Positions 1-7,783 of a stretch of DNA of 64,000 nt are shown here, in pieces; position 1 is the first letter of the stretch; each line of letters opens with the position of its first letter. A program made the position numbers and the translations under genes. Below the pieces are notes generated by a model. It saw only the letters and a program-made list of their open reading frames with translations, made no database searches and was not told where the DNA came from. This DNA comes from Gemmatimonadota bacterium (GTDB lineage: Bacteria > Gemmatimonadota > Gemmatimonadetes > Longimicrobiales > Longimicrobiaceae): positions 1 through 64,000 of the forward strand of contig JAIRKD010000072.1 of NCBI GenBank assembly GCA_031260285.1. Direction: 5' to 3'.

Positions 1-876
1 CCGCAGGCGCGGGGATGATCCGCCAGTCGGGACGAGCCAGAGCGCCGGTGCGCGGCGTTCCCCGCAGGCGCGGGGATGATCCGCGCGGGACAGCGGATCC
101 GTCGTCCGACTCGAAGCGTTCCCCGCAGGCGCGGGGATGATCCGTTTCCGCTGATGGACACTCTTTGGATGGATACGCGTTCCCCGCAGGCGCGGGGATG
201 ATCCGGCCACTGATAGGCGCCCGAGTGCCAAGAGGAAGCGTTCCCCGCAGGCGCGGGGATGATCCGTCGGTGAAAGCCATATCGACGTATCCGCCGAGGC
301 GTTCCCCGCAGGCGCGGGGATGATCCGTGGACGATGACCACTCAACGGCAATGAAACAGGCGTTCCCCGCAGGCGCGGGGATGATCCGTCCTGATCGATG
401 GATGATCTGCGCACGTACGCGCGTTCCCCGCAGGCGCGGGGATGATCCGGAGCCGCTGCGGACCATCGGCAGCATCATCGGGCGTTCCCCGCAGGCGCGG
501 GGATGATCCGTCTACCCAGTCCTCGGCCGTCTGTGCGTATCGGCGTTCCCCGCAGGCGCGGGGATGATCCGGCAGACCCACAGATGTAGCTGGTCTCCCG
601 GCGGCGTTCCCCGCAGGCGCGGGGATGATCCGGCGGCGTAGTGATGTCTGGGCTCCCGGCATCTGCGTTCCCTGCAGGCGCGGGGATGATCCGGCTCGCT
701 CCTGGCCGGATTTCGATTCCGGGGCGCGTTCCCCGCAGGCGCGGGGATGATCCGCGCGAGGTTATTTCGGTGGGTCTTAGCAGCCCGCGTTCCCCGCAGG
801 CGCGGGGATGATCCGGTGGCGTTCCGGTCGACGTGCGACGGGACGGAGCGTTCCCCGCAGGCGCGGGGATGATCAG
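1..876 (+). CRISPR. Type I-E-like CRISPR array, leader-distal end
   Basis: Fifteen repeats are visible; the first is cut by the window edge. Full repeats start at 55, 116, 177 and so on to 848 with an exact 61-nt period: 29-nt repeat plus 32-nt spacer, 14 spacers, none deviating in length. The repeat begins GCGTTCCCCGC and ends GGGGATGATCCG, with a CCCCGC/GCGGGG stem, closely matching the type I-E repeat family. The repeat at 665 has one C-to-T change in the stem (CCCTGC). The last one at 848 ends CAG instead of CCG. A degenerate terminal repeat at the right and the type I-E repeat polarity both indicate transcription left to right, with leader and cas genes left of the window. Subtype from repeat only. 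Confidence 0.97.
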
Positions 877-905
877 TTCAGGTCAATTTTGCCTGTCTAT
901 TTTTC

Positions 906-935
906 GCGTATTCCCCTAGGGGGCGTGGATGACCG
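906..935 (+). repeat. Decayed CRISPR repeat in register with the array
   Basis: This 30-nt segment reads GCGTATTCCCC...GGATGACCG. It keeps the TTCCCC and GGATGA-CCG blocks of the array repeat. Its TTCCCC block begins at 911, one base from the 912 expected if the 61-nt period continued past the last good repeat. It is best read as an old, eroding leader-distal repeat. Confidence 0.6.
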
Positions 936-1187
936 ACGACATCGGTGCTGCTGTTGTAGAGTTCTGATTTATTCATTCCTTTCCTCTTCTCCTTTGTAGT
1001 GATCCCGCCGCCGGCGAGGTCTGAGATCTTTTCGGTATTCGATATCTATCTTCAGCCTTAGCAGGCCCAGCTCTAATCGGATCTGAAGTTGTGATCCGTC
1101 GTGATCATGACTCATTCGGCCTCTCCCTTACAAAATGTTTAATTTGTTCGTAAACTTCGTAATACAGGCTTATAAAATCACGAACAA
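936..1187. other. Non-coding AT-richer stretch between two CRISPR remnants
   Basis: No credible gene on either strand. The stretch is more AT-rich than the surroundings, especially 1131-1190. It separates the decayed end of the forward array from the inverted mini-array. No further repeat is recognisable at the 61-nt steps tested (around 967 and 1127). Confidence 0.5.
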
Positions 1188-1277
1188 TCAACATCCCCGC
1201 TCAGGCAGGGAACGTATCTTCGCCTCCGGCGAGCTTCGTAAAACCGGCGGGTCATCCCCGACAGGCGGGGGAAGAAA
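1188..1277 (-). CRISPR. Degenerate one-spacer CRISPR mini-array, inverted
   Basis: Two degenerate repeats on the minus strand occupy 1249-1277 and 1188-1216 and flank exactly 32 nt (1217-1248), so the unit is again 61 nt. The left copy reads CGTTCCCTGC...GCGGGGATG on the minus strand and aligns without gaps to the main repeat. It differs in one stem base and in the loop (CTGA for AGGC). The right copy keeps TTCCCC and CGGGGATGAC-CCG. Orientation is opposite to the main array. There is no adjacent cas gene, so it is probably a relic or a solo array. Confidence 0.72.
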
Positions 1278-1436
1278 GCATAGCGAGAGCTTTGCTTGAA
1301 TGTCAAGACTAAGACGGTGAATGATGCCTTTTTGTACTCTCCAAGAGTATGGCGGTCTCGCCGTTCCTGCCGGACCCAACATATTTTATATGATCGGAAA
1401 TACAATCTTCACCCTCGCTCCCGAACCATCCGACCC

Positions 1437-2606
1437 ATGCGAGCCCTTCTCTCCGTAGTTGGTACCCGAGGTGACGTCCAGCCCGTGATCGCCCTGGCCC
1501 TCGCCGTCCGCGACCTGGGTCATGAAGTCCACCTCTGCACCCCCCCGAACTTTGTTGAACAGGCCCGTACTCTGGGCTTCACCGCAACCCCGGTGGGAGT
1601 GGAGATGCGCGCACCGCGAGCCACCCCGCCAGCATCCCCCGCACCAGCCCAACCCGCATCCCCTCCCCCCGCCGCCAACGCCACCGACCTGATCACAGAC
1701 CAGTTCGACACGCTGCTCACTGCCGCGCAGGGCTGTGACATCATCCTGGGAGCAAACGCTCACCAGTACGCCGCACCCTCCATCGCGGAGATCCAGGGGA
1801 TTCCATACATCAACGCCCTGTACTCCCCCACCGCGCTTCCTGACAGCGTCAACCGGAAGAGCTGGAACGCGCGCGGGCTGGATCGCGTCAACACCAACCG
1901 CGCGCGCCTGGGCCTTCCTCCGATCGAAGATGTCCTGAACTACATTACAACCCCCACTCCCTGGCTCGCCGCTGATCCGACTCTCGCTCCAACGCCGGAT
2001 CTGACCTCCGGGCTGCCGGCCGGATCGATCTTCCAGACCGGAGCCTGGCTGCTGCCCGACAACACTCCCCTGCCTCCGGAGCTGGACGAGTTTCTACTGG
2101 CTGGCAGTCCTCCTGTCTATTTCGGATTCGGGAGTATGCCCACACCCGGAACCACCAGCGAAACGCTCATCCGGGCTGCGCGCGACGCGGGTCACCGGGT
2201 GATCCTCTCCAGGGGATGGGCGGACCTCGAACTGACCGATCCTACCCCCGACTGTATCGCGATTGAAGATGTGAACCACGCCGCTCTCTTCCCACGGGTC
2301 GGGTTGATTGTCCACCATGGAGGGGCAGGGACAACCGTCGCCGCGAGCCGCGCAGGCACTCCCCAGCTGGTGGTCCCGATGTTCAGTGACCAGCCATACT
2401 GGGCGCAGCGCGTGGTGGAGTTGGGGATCGGCGCATCCGTTCCGTTCTCCGGGCTGTCACTCGATTCACTGACCTCAGCAATCCACACTGTCCTTCATGG
2501 CGCTGATGCTGTCAGGATCGCAGAGAGAGCATCCGCGATCTCCGGCCGGATCAAGACGGATGGCGCGAGCATCGCAGCCCGCAAGCTGGTACAGGCCGCC
2601 GGGTAG
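1437..2606 (+). CDS. GT1-family glycosyltransferase (MGT/UGT-like)
   Basis: A 389-residue cytosolic glycosyltransferase of the UDP-glycosyltransferase superfamily (GT-B fold), expected to move a sugar from a nucleotide donor to a lipid, sterol or other small acceptor. The N-terminus 'LLSVVGTRGDVQPVIALA' is the usual acceptor-domain start, with the GTRGD motif of sterol and macrolide glycosyltransferases. The donor-site motif HHGGAGTT lies at about residues 293-300, followed by the typical 'GTPQLVVPMFSDQPYWA' segment. A longer in-frame reading to 1296 exists, but homology begins at the ATG at 1437. No clear Shine-Dalgarno is visible. It stands alone beside the CRISPR remnants, with no clue to its acceptor. 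Family call is firm; substrate unknown. Confidence 0.85.
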   Translation: MRALLSVVGTRGDVQPVIALALAVRDLGHEVHLCTPPNFVEQARTLGFTATPVGVEMRAPRATPPASPAPAQPASPPPAANATDLITDQFDTLLTAAQGCDIILGANAHQYAAPSIAEIQGIPYINALYSPTALPDSVNRKSWNARGLDRVNTNRARLGLPPIEDVLNYITTPTPWLAADPTLAPTPDLTSGLPAGSIFQTGAWLLPDNTPLPPELDEFLLAGSPPVYFGFGSMPTPGTTSETLIRAARDAGHRVILSRGWADLELTDPTPDCIAIEDVNHAALFPRVGLIVHHGGAGTTVAASRAGTPQLVVPMFSDQPYWAQRVVELGIGASVPFSGLSLDSLTSAIHTVLHGADAVRIAERASAISGRIKTDGASIAARKLVQAAG

Positions 2607-2648
2607 GCATGCCTGAACGCTGTCTGCGCGACGATCCACTCCGATCTT

Positions 2649-2776
2649 TCGTGCCCTTCGTGTGAGAAACCTCCCGGGCAGGAGTTCCGGAATTGAGTCC
2701 CGGAGCTGAGGATACCTCCGGAGAGGACCCCCCGGCTCCCGGGAATTGCTCACACGAAGAACACGAAGGGGCACGA
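2649..2776. repeat. Long imperfect inverted repeat with TTCGTG units
   Basis: The left arm 2649-2666 (TCGTGCCCTTCGTGTGAG) is complementary to 2749-2776, which carries an extra 9-nt CACGAAGAA-type unit. A second CCCGGG pair lies inside the arms. The arms are built from TTCGTG-like units, a style seen in intergenic repeats of many environmental genomes. It lies after the glycosyltransferase gene and may act as a transcription-end hairpin or be a small mobile repeat. The rest of 2607-2900 holds no gene. Confidence 0.55.
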
Positions 2777-2904
2777 AGAAATAAGGAGCAGCGAGAGAAG
2801 AAAGAAAAACGAAGAAAGCAAGAAACGAAGAAACGGATGCTGGCCTCCGGTATTCTTCTCCCGACCTTGCCGCCCGCCGGGTCGTCCGGCTATTCTTGCG
2901 CCCG

Positions 2905-3078
2905 ACATAGACGAATGGGGCCCACGGAAGTTCGGTGAAAAACCGGCGCGGCCCCGCCACTGTGAGAGGCGGCGTGTTTCGGCACGCCATACTGCCCGCT
3001 CGGACGGACCACTGGAATCGGAAAGGATTCCGGGAAGGTGAGCGAAGCTGCCTCGAGCCAGGAGACGAGCCCTGTTCG
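2905..3078 (+). promoter_or_regulatory. Cobalamin (B12) riboswitch
   Basis: All conserved blocks of the adenosylcobalamin aptamer appear in order: GGTGAAAAACCGGC (2934 onward), GGCCCCGCCACTGTGAG, a CCACTGG segment near 3008, GGGAAGGTGAG near 3032, and the B12-box core GAGCCAGGAGACGAGCC (3055-3071). It sits directly upstream of a BtuB-like receptor gene, as expected for repression of B12 uptake when cobalamin is plentiful. A possible downstream switch is pairing of GTGGGAG (3100-3106) with CTCCCAC (3180-3186), just before the receptor's ribosome binding site. Confidence 0.93.
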
Positions 3079-3209
3079 TGCCCGCTGGAAACACCCCTCG
3101 TGGGAGGGGAGCGGGGTTGCTCTGCCCGGCTCCTGTCACCATCAGCGTCAGGACACCGCGCAGGGCGCCGCTCCCCGTTCTCCCACCTTATGGGAAGGAC
3201 GGGATTTTT

Positions 3210-5510
3210 TTGTTTATCAGTTCTGGATCGACGGGTCTTGGATGGGCTGGTCTTGTTTTTACGGGGCTTCGGGCGGTTCTGCTGCTAGCCCCGCTGATTG
3301 TTGTCTTGCCGCATAACGCGGCCGGACAGTTCCCCGGCGAACTGCGGGGGAGCGTGGTATCCGCTTCCACGGGTACTCCCGTGCCGGCCGCGCTTGTCGA
3401 ACTGCCCGAACCGGGATTGCGGATCCTCAGCGACCCGACCGGTGCGTTCTCCCTGCGCGGTCTGGAGCCCGGGCAGTACGCGGTTGTTGTGCAACGGATG
3501 GGCTTCTCCAGCTGGACGGGAGAGGCGCGGGTCGAAAACGGACGTGTCACCACATTGCGGGTCACGCTTGCTGATGCGCCGGTTGCGATTGCGGGGGTTG
3601 AAGTTGTCGCCTCCGGAGCGCTGACAACCGGCCCGAGGGTGGCTGCGGCGCGCTTCGACCGGGAGGAGATCCGGCGCGTCGGAGCACGTACGGCAGGGGA
3701 TGTTGCCCGGCGCGCGCCCGGTGTTGTTGTCCGCGAGGATGTTGCGGGTGGCGCACAGACAATCAGCATCCGGGGGAGCGAACCGGACGCGGTGCTGGTG
3801 CTCCTCGATGGTGTCCCGATGAACGATCCGGTCACGGGTGTTGCTGATCTGAGTGAGGTCCCGGCCAGTGCGGTGGAGTTGATCACCGTGCTTTCGGGGG
3901 CGCAGAGTGCGCGTTACGGTGGCCGCGCACAGGCGGGAGTGGTGCTGATTGAGACCCGGGCTCCAGCTCCGGAGTTGGAAGCGCGATTGGTCGGCGGCTC
4001 TCTGGACGAATGGTCCGCGGGTGGGGAGGCGGGGGCTTCCCTCGGCCTCATCACTCTGGGTGGGGGAGGGCAGTACCGCCGGATCGGCGGGGAGTTCAAC
4101 TTCCCCCGGGTCCCGGGTGTGGATGAGACGCTGAGACGCCGGATCAACGCGGATGTGGAGGAACGCGGGGGATTCCTGACGGCGGGTGCCCATCTGGCGG
4201 GTGGTGATCTGCGCGTCCGTGCCGGTGTGGACGCACTGGACCGCGGGATCCCCGGCCAGGGCTATGCTCCCTCCTCCGCGGCGAGGCAGGAGATGGACCG
4301 TGTCCGCAGCTCGCTCGGCTGGAGACGATCGGGGGAAAGGCTCTCGGGCGCTGCCTCACTCGCGCTGGTCATACAGCGCGCCCGCTATCTCGACCCCATA
4401 CCCCCGTTCGGCAGAGCCTACGACGACGAAACCCGCGCCCGCTCCTGGGAGGCACGGGCTGAACTCGGCGGAGCAGGCGCACCGGGAATGCCGCTTCTTC
4501 GCAGCTGGGGTTTTGGCATCGACTCACGTCACCAGAAGGTTGACGCCACCTCTCTCTCTGCGGACGCCCCCCGCCACCGGTCTGATGCGGGTGGTTTCAG
4601 CCACGCCGCGCTTGGTCTCACTGTTGGCGGTTGGGACGCTGAGCTTTCCGCCCAGCTCCGCCTCGATGGCGGCCGCCCGACAACCGGGGAAACAACCGCT
4701 TCGTCAGCTGGCGGACCCGCGGGCGAAGCTTCCGTTGACTGGTTCGCCAGCCATGCGGTTGGCGTTCTGGTCACCCGGGGTCCGCTGGCACTGCATGTCA
4801 GCAACCGGAGCGGGTACAGCCCTCCATCGCTGGGAGATCAGTTCTTCCGCGAAGGGGTGGCGGTTGCTCCGAACCCCGATCTGCGGGCGGAGCGGATTCC
4901 CTCGGAATGGGAAGCGGGTGCGCTCTTCTCCGGTCGCCCCGCCGGGCTTGTGGACGCGTCTTTCGGTGCCCGTGCCTTTCAGGGGGATATACGTGGGATG
5001 ATTGTCTGGGCCCCCGACTTCCGCTTTGTCTGGAGCCCCCGGAACATGGACATCCGGAGGCGGGGTTTTGAAGCCTGGGGTGATATGGCCCGCGCAAACC
5101 TCCGACTCAGCGGTTCCTGGACGGTTGCATCTGTCACCCAGGACCGGGAAGACGCGGATGGTGCCCAGCTCGCCTACCGTCCCCGGCACACTGCGCAGTC
5201 CTCCGCTGTCTGGGAGAGTGGTCGCTGGCAGGCGGGAGTGACAGCGTTTTTCACGGGCACCCGCTATCCGGCCGCCGCTGAAATCAACGCGCTTGATCCC
5301 TTTTGGACTGTCTCTCTCGACCTCAGCCACGAACGGTTGCTGGGTCGGACCCTCCTGGACACTTCGATCCATGTGGACCGCCTTTTCAATGAGAAGGATT
5401 CCCTGATCTTCGGTTTTCCCGAAGCCGGCCGACGGATCCGCCTGGAGGCACGAGCCCGCTTTGCTGATCTCTTCAGAAAGCCTCCGGCCCGGAAACCGGA
5501 GGGGCTTTGA
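3210..5510 (+). CDS. btuB: BtuB-like TonB-dependent cobalamin receptor
   Basis: An outer-membrane TonB-dependent receptor, most likely importing cobalamin or another corrinoid, given the B12 riboswitch upstream. From the TTG at 3210 it is about 766 residues; GGAAGGA at 3193-3199 is a good ribosome binding site for that start. A GTG at 3078 would overlap the aptamer. Order of parts: signal peptide with a hydrophobic core ('AVLLLAPLIVVLP'), a carboxypeptidase-regulatory-like domain (about 40-115, 'LRGSVVSASTGTPVPAALVE'), a plug domain ('GVVVREDVAGGAQTISIRGS', 'ARYGGRAQAGVVLIETR'), then a 22-strand-type barrel with the BtuB-like 'NPDLRAERIPSEWEAG'. The next gene is a candidate partner lipoprotein. 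A GC-rich hairpin overlaps the stop codon (5478-5508). Confidence 0.88.
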   Translation: MFISSGSTGLGWAGLVFTGLRAVLLLAPLIVVLPHNAAGQFPGELRGSVVSASTGTPVPAALVELPEPGLRILSDPTGAFSLRGLEPGQYAVVVQRMGFSSWTGEARVENGRVTTLRVTLADAPVAIAGVEVVASGALTTGPRVAAARFDREEIRRVGARTAGDVARRAPGVVVREDVAGGAQTISIRGSEPDAVLVLLDGVPMNDPVTGVADLSEVPASAVELITVLSGAQSARYGGRAQAGVVLIETRAPAPELEARLVGGSLDEWSAGGEAGASLGLITLGGGGQYRRIGGEFNFPRVPGVDETLRRRINADVEERGGFLTAGAHLAGGDLRVRAGVDALDRGIPGQGYAPSSAARQEMDRVRSSLGWRRSGERLSGAASLALVIQRARYLDPIPPFGRAYDDETRARSWEARAELGGAGAPGMPLLRSWGFGIDSRHQKVDATSLSADAPRHRSDAGGFSHAALGLTVGGWDAELSAQLRLDGGRPTTGETTASSAGGPAGEASVDWFASHAVGVLVTRGPLALHVSNRSGYSPPSLGDQFFREGVAVAPNPDLRAERIPSEWEAGALFSGRPAGLVDASFGARAFQGDIRGMIVWAPDFRFVWSPRNMDIRRRGFEAWGDMARANLRLSGSWTVASVTQDREDADGAQLAYRPRHTAQSSAVWESGRWQAGVTAFFTGTRYPAAAEINALDPFWTVSLDLSHERLLGRTLLDTSIHVDRLFNEKDSLIFGFPEAGRRIRLEARARFADLFRKPPARKPEGL

Positions 5511-5675
5511 AATCCGCCTCTTCTGAGGAGTGGGTACGAGGCAGACCCAGCCGGAATCCGGGAATCGGGGGGGATCCTGGCAATCGAGCTGGAGAAAAAA
5601 AGACCGGGGAGCAGCCACAGATGAAGGAAACTGCTCCGGATTTTACATGTTTACATAACAACAGAAAGCAGAAAA

Positions 5676-6776
5676 ATGACTGATTTTCCTGGCCGCTCGC
5701 CAAGCTTCTTTTCTCAGACCAGGGGTGCTTTCCGCGCCGCCGCTCTTCCCCTGTTCGGGGCTCTGGCTTTCCTCGCCGGATGCAGTGATGATCCAACCGG
5801 TCCGGTGGAACTGCGGGGTGAGGTTGCGGTGGTAGTCAACAGCATCGAAAATTCGCTTACGGTTGTATCAACCAGCGATCCAGGTCGTGCCTTTACAATC
5901 GGTCTCGGATCCGCGAATGCGTCGGCTGTCGGAATGGCCGTTCGTGGCTCGATTGTGGTGGTTCCACTCGGTCGTTACCCCTTTGCCGCGGTTGTAGATC
6001 TGGATGCCAGAGCTGTGGTTCACACCGTTGCGCTTCCCGAAGGCTCCGGTGCCACCGGCGTGGCATTTCTCAACGATTCAATCGCGCTGATCGCGAACCC
6101 CAATCTGAATTCGGTTACACCGCTGAATGTGCTGCGTGGTACTACGGGTGATCAGATCCCTGTCGGGGTCTATCCGCAGTCCATCATGGAACACAGTGGT
6201 CGGGCTTATGTCTCGAATGGCAATCTCGACACCAGCTCCGGACTCCTGCCGCCCGCCGGCCCTGGAAGTCTTTCGGTGATTGACAATACGCTCACGGTCA
6301 TCAGCACAATTGCCCTGAGCGGGGAAAATACAGGCAGCAGCGTTGTTGGAGGTGATGGGAAGCTGTACGTCCTCAATACCGGCAACTGGGACGAACCCTC
6401 GGGTTCAATATCGGTAGTGAACCTCCAGACACTTCAGGAAGAGGACCATTTTACCGGTTTTGGTTGGGGCCCCGATTCTATGACCTTGTTGCCGGGCGGA
6501 CTGTTCAGAATCTCGGGGTACGCATTCGGGATTCTGGAATGGAACTACCTGACCCGCAGATTCACACGCGGTCTTGATAATCCGATTGCCGACGCAGCGA
6601 TCCGTCCTGTAGGGTCGGTTGGAACAGATCTCTCGGGGAGAAACTGGGTGACCAATTCGGGAAATTGTGCTGAGTCCGGAAAGCTGTTTCGTCTTTCTTC
6701 CTCAGGCTCAGTGGAGGCTGAAGCCAGAGTCGGGATCTGCCCGGCAGGTCTGGCCTTCACGGTGCTCGGCAGGTAG
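5676..6776 (+). CDS. Beta-propeller surface lipoprotein (BtuG/YncE-like)
   Basis: A 366-residue lipoprotein. The signal segment ends in the lipobox LAGC (Cys at about residue 36), followed by a polar 'SDDPTGP' linker. The rest is made of repeated beta-blades of the YncE type ('VVVNSIENSLTVVSTS', 'GSLSVIDNTLTVISTIALSG', 'GKLYVLNTGNWDEPSGSISV'). In Bacteroides the surface propeller lipoprotein BtuG captures B12 and hands it to BtuB. This gene follows a riboswitch-controlled btuB by 165 nt on the same strand, so the same role is a reasonable inference. Direct evidence of B12 binding is absent. It could instead be a generic propeller lipoprotein. Confidence 0.72.
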   Translation: MTDFPGRSPSFFSQTRGAFRAAALPLFGALAFLAGCSDDPTGPVELRGEVAVVVNSIENSLTVVSTSDPGRAFTIGLGSANASAVGMAVRGSIVVVPLGRYPFAAVVDLDARAVVHTVALPEGSGATGVAFLNDSIALIANPNLNSVTPLNVLRGTTGDQIPVGVYPQSIMEHSGRAYVSNGNLDTSSGLLPPAGPGSLSVIDNTLTVISTIALSGENTGSSVVGGDGKLYVLNTGNWDEPSGSISVVNLQTLQEEDHFTGFGWGPDSMTLLPGGLFRISGYAFGILEWNYLTRRFTRGLDNPIADAAIRPVGSVGTDLSGRNWVTNSGNCAESGKLFRLSSSGSVEAEARVGICPAGLAFTVLGR

Positions 6777-6814
6777 CCCATCCTGGTTGATGGGATCGCC
6801 GACAGGGCGTTGTG

Positions 6815-6950
6815 CATGGCCTGCCGGCATCCCTGCCAGTGATCAGCTCTTCTGCTGAGAGTGTATGGGGAGGCGACGTACCACGGGGGTCCGCGGGGGC
6901 AACCCGGTATCGATGGAACTCCGGGCGCTCGTCTGAACTGGCAGGCCACC
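6815..6950. other. Gene-free stretch with long-range complementarity
   Basis: Non-coding spacer between two convergent genes. TGGCCTGCC near 6816 is complementary to GGCAGGCCA near 6941. CTGCCAGT near 6833 is complementary to ACTGGCAG near 6938. The two sets could give alternative closed folds around a G-rich core. I do not recognise a known RNA family (not tmRNA, SRP, RNase P or a common riboswitch). Confidence 0.3.
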
Positions 6951-6987
6951 CGAATCGGGTAGATGGTGCAACCCGGCAGATAACAGT

Positions 6988-7022
6988 GAGAGGTCGGTGG
7001 ACATCATATCCGCCGGCCTCTC
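6988..7022. terminator. Hairpin between convergent genes
   Basis: GAGAGGTCGGTGGA (6988-7001) pairs with TCCGCCGGCCTCTC (7009-7022) through 14 pairs including two G-T wobbles. It lies between the lipoprotein gene (+) and the PAP2 gene (-). There is no strong T-tract, so it may be a bidirectional stop or an mRNA end stabiliser. Confidence 0.55.
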
Positions 7023-7073
7023 TTCGTCAGAAACTCCGCAGCGTTATATACAAGCCCTTGCGAAAGACTCCCA

Positions 7074-7589
7074 TCACAGAACTCCCGCCGCGAACACCAC
7101 CCCCAGAACCCCCAGCAGCCAACCCGCGAGTACATCCCCGGGATAGTGAACCCCCAGGTAACATCTGGAGAACCCCACCAGCGTCGCCAGCCCGAGACAG
7201 ACAAACCCCGCGGATGGCGGCAGGAAGAGCGCAAGCGGAATCGCCACGGAAGCCGCTGCCGCTGAGTGGCCGGAAGGAAAGCTGAACCGGTCCGGCGCAC
7301 GGATCAATGACTCGTATCCCACCGGCAGAGTCGGCCGCTGGCGGGTCAGCGTCCGTTTGAGCAGCTGCACCATGAGGTGTGACACCACAAGCGCCACCGC
7401 AACCTGTGCCCCCACTCCCGCTGTCCCGTCCATCAGCAGAAGAAAGATCGCCACTCCAACGGTTGTTGTTGCATCACCGAATCGGGAGACGGCTCTCATG
7501 AATCCGTCACCCATCCGCCCCCGTCGTGACACCACCGAGAGAAGAATCCGCTCATCCTGTTCCAGCAGCCGACCGATCCAGGGACTCAT
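7074..7589 (-). CDS. PAP2-family lipid phosphatase
   Basis: A 171-residue integral membrane phosphatase of the type 2 phosphatidic acid phosphatase family. All three signature motifs are present: KRTLTRQRP (K-x6-RP), FPSGHS (the PSGH motif with the catalytic-site His) and SRCYLGVHYPGD (SR-x5-H-x3-D). These place the active site at the membrane's outer face, acting on phosphatidate, undecaprenyl diphosphate or a similar lipid phosphate. Hydrophobic stretches between the motifs fit the usual transmembrane core, although the protein is shorter than many family members. The gene faces the lipoprotein gene convergently. Another minus-strand membrane protein gene lies about 195 nt upstream. The substrate cannot be told from sequence. 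Confidence 0.88.
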   Translation of the reverse strand: MSPWIGRLLEQDERILLSVVSRRGRMGDGFMRAVSRFGDATTTVGVAIFLLLMDGTAGVGAQVAVALVVSHLMVQLLKRTLTRQRPTLPVGYESLIRAPDRFSFPSGHSAAAASVAIPLALFLPPSAGFVCLGLATLVGFSRCYLGVHYPGDVLAGWLLGVLGVVFAAGVL

Positions 7590-7721
7590 CTGTTTCCTCC
7601 GAAGGTTGGTTGATTCAACCGGAATCTCGGATGTGATCGTAAAGACACGAGACGCGTTGTGTAACAGAAAGGTATGAAACGACCATCAACCGTTTTCAGC
7701 CCGGGGTATTCTCCCGTCCTC

Positions 7722-7748
7722 GACCTTCCCGACCTTCCCGACCTTCCC
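7722..7748. repeat. Three tandem 9-nt units
   Basis: GACCTTCCC is repeated three times without interruption between two minus-strand genes. No function is apparent. Confidence 0.8.
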
Positions 7749-7783
7749 GCGGTCAATTGCCGTTGTCACGGAATTCGCGTGCG

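Noticed and set aside
342-662. Open frame across the CRISPR array (minus strand, repeats translating as IIPAPAGN)
   Set aside because: It is just the translated repeats; the 61-nt period is CRISPR, not protein structure.
808-999. Short plus-strand frame at the array end
   Set aside because: Overlaps the last repeats; no protein-like features.
2693-3316. Several short plus-strand frames around the B12 riboswitch
   Set aside because: They overlap the aptamer and switch region; no homology-like content.
3285-4193. 302-residue minus-strand frame inside btuB
   Set aside because: Antisense shadow of a GC-rich gene; the sense strand has clear TonB receptor motifs.
6777-6990. tmRNA, SRP RNA or RNase P candidate
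   Set aside because: None of their invariant motifs (for example GGAAGG-x-AGC or GAGGAAAGTCC) is present.
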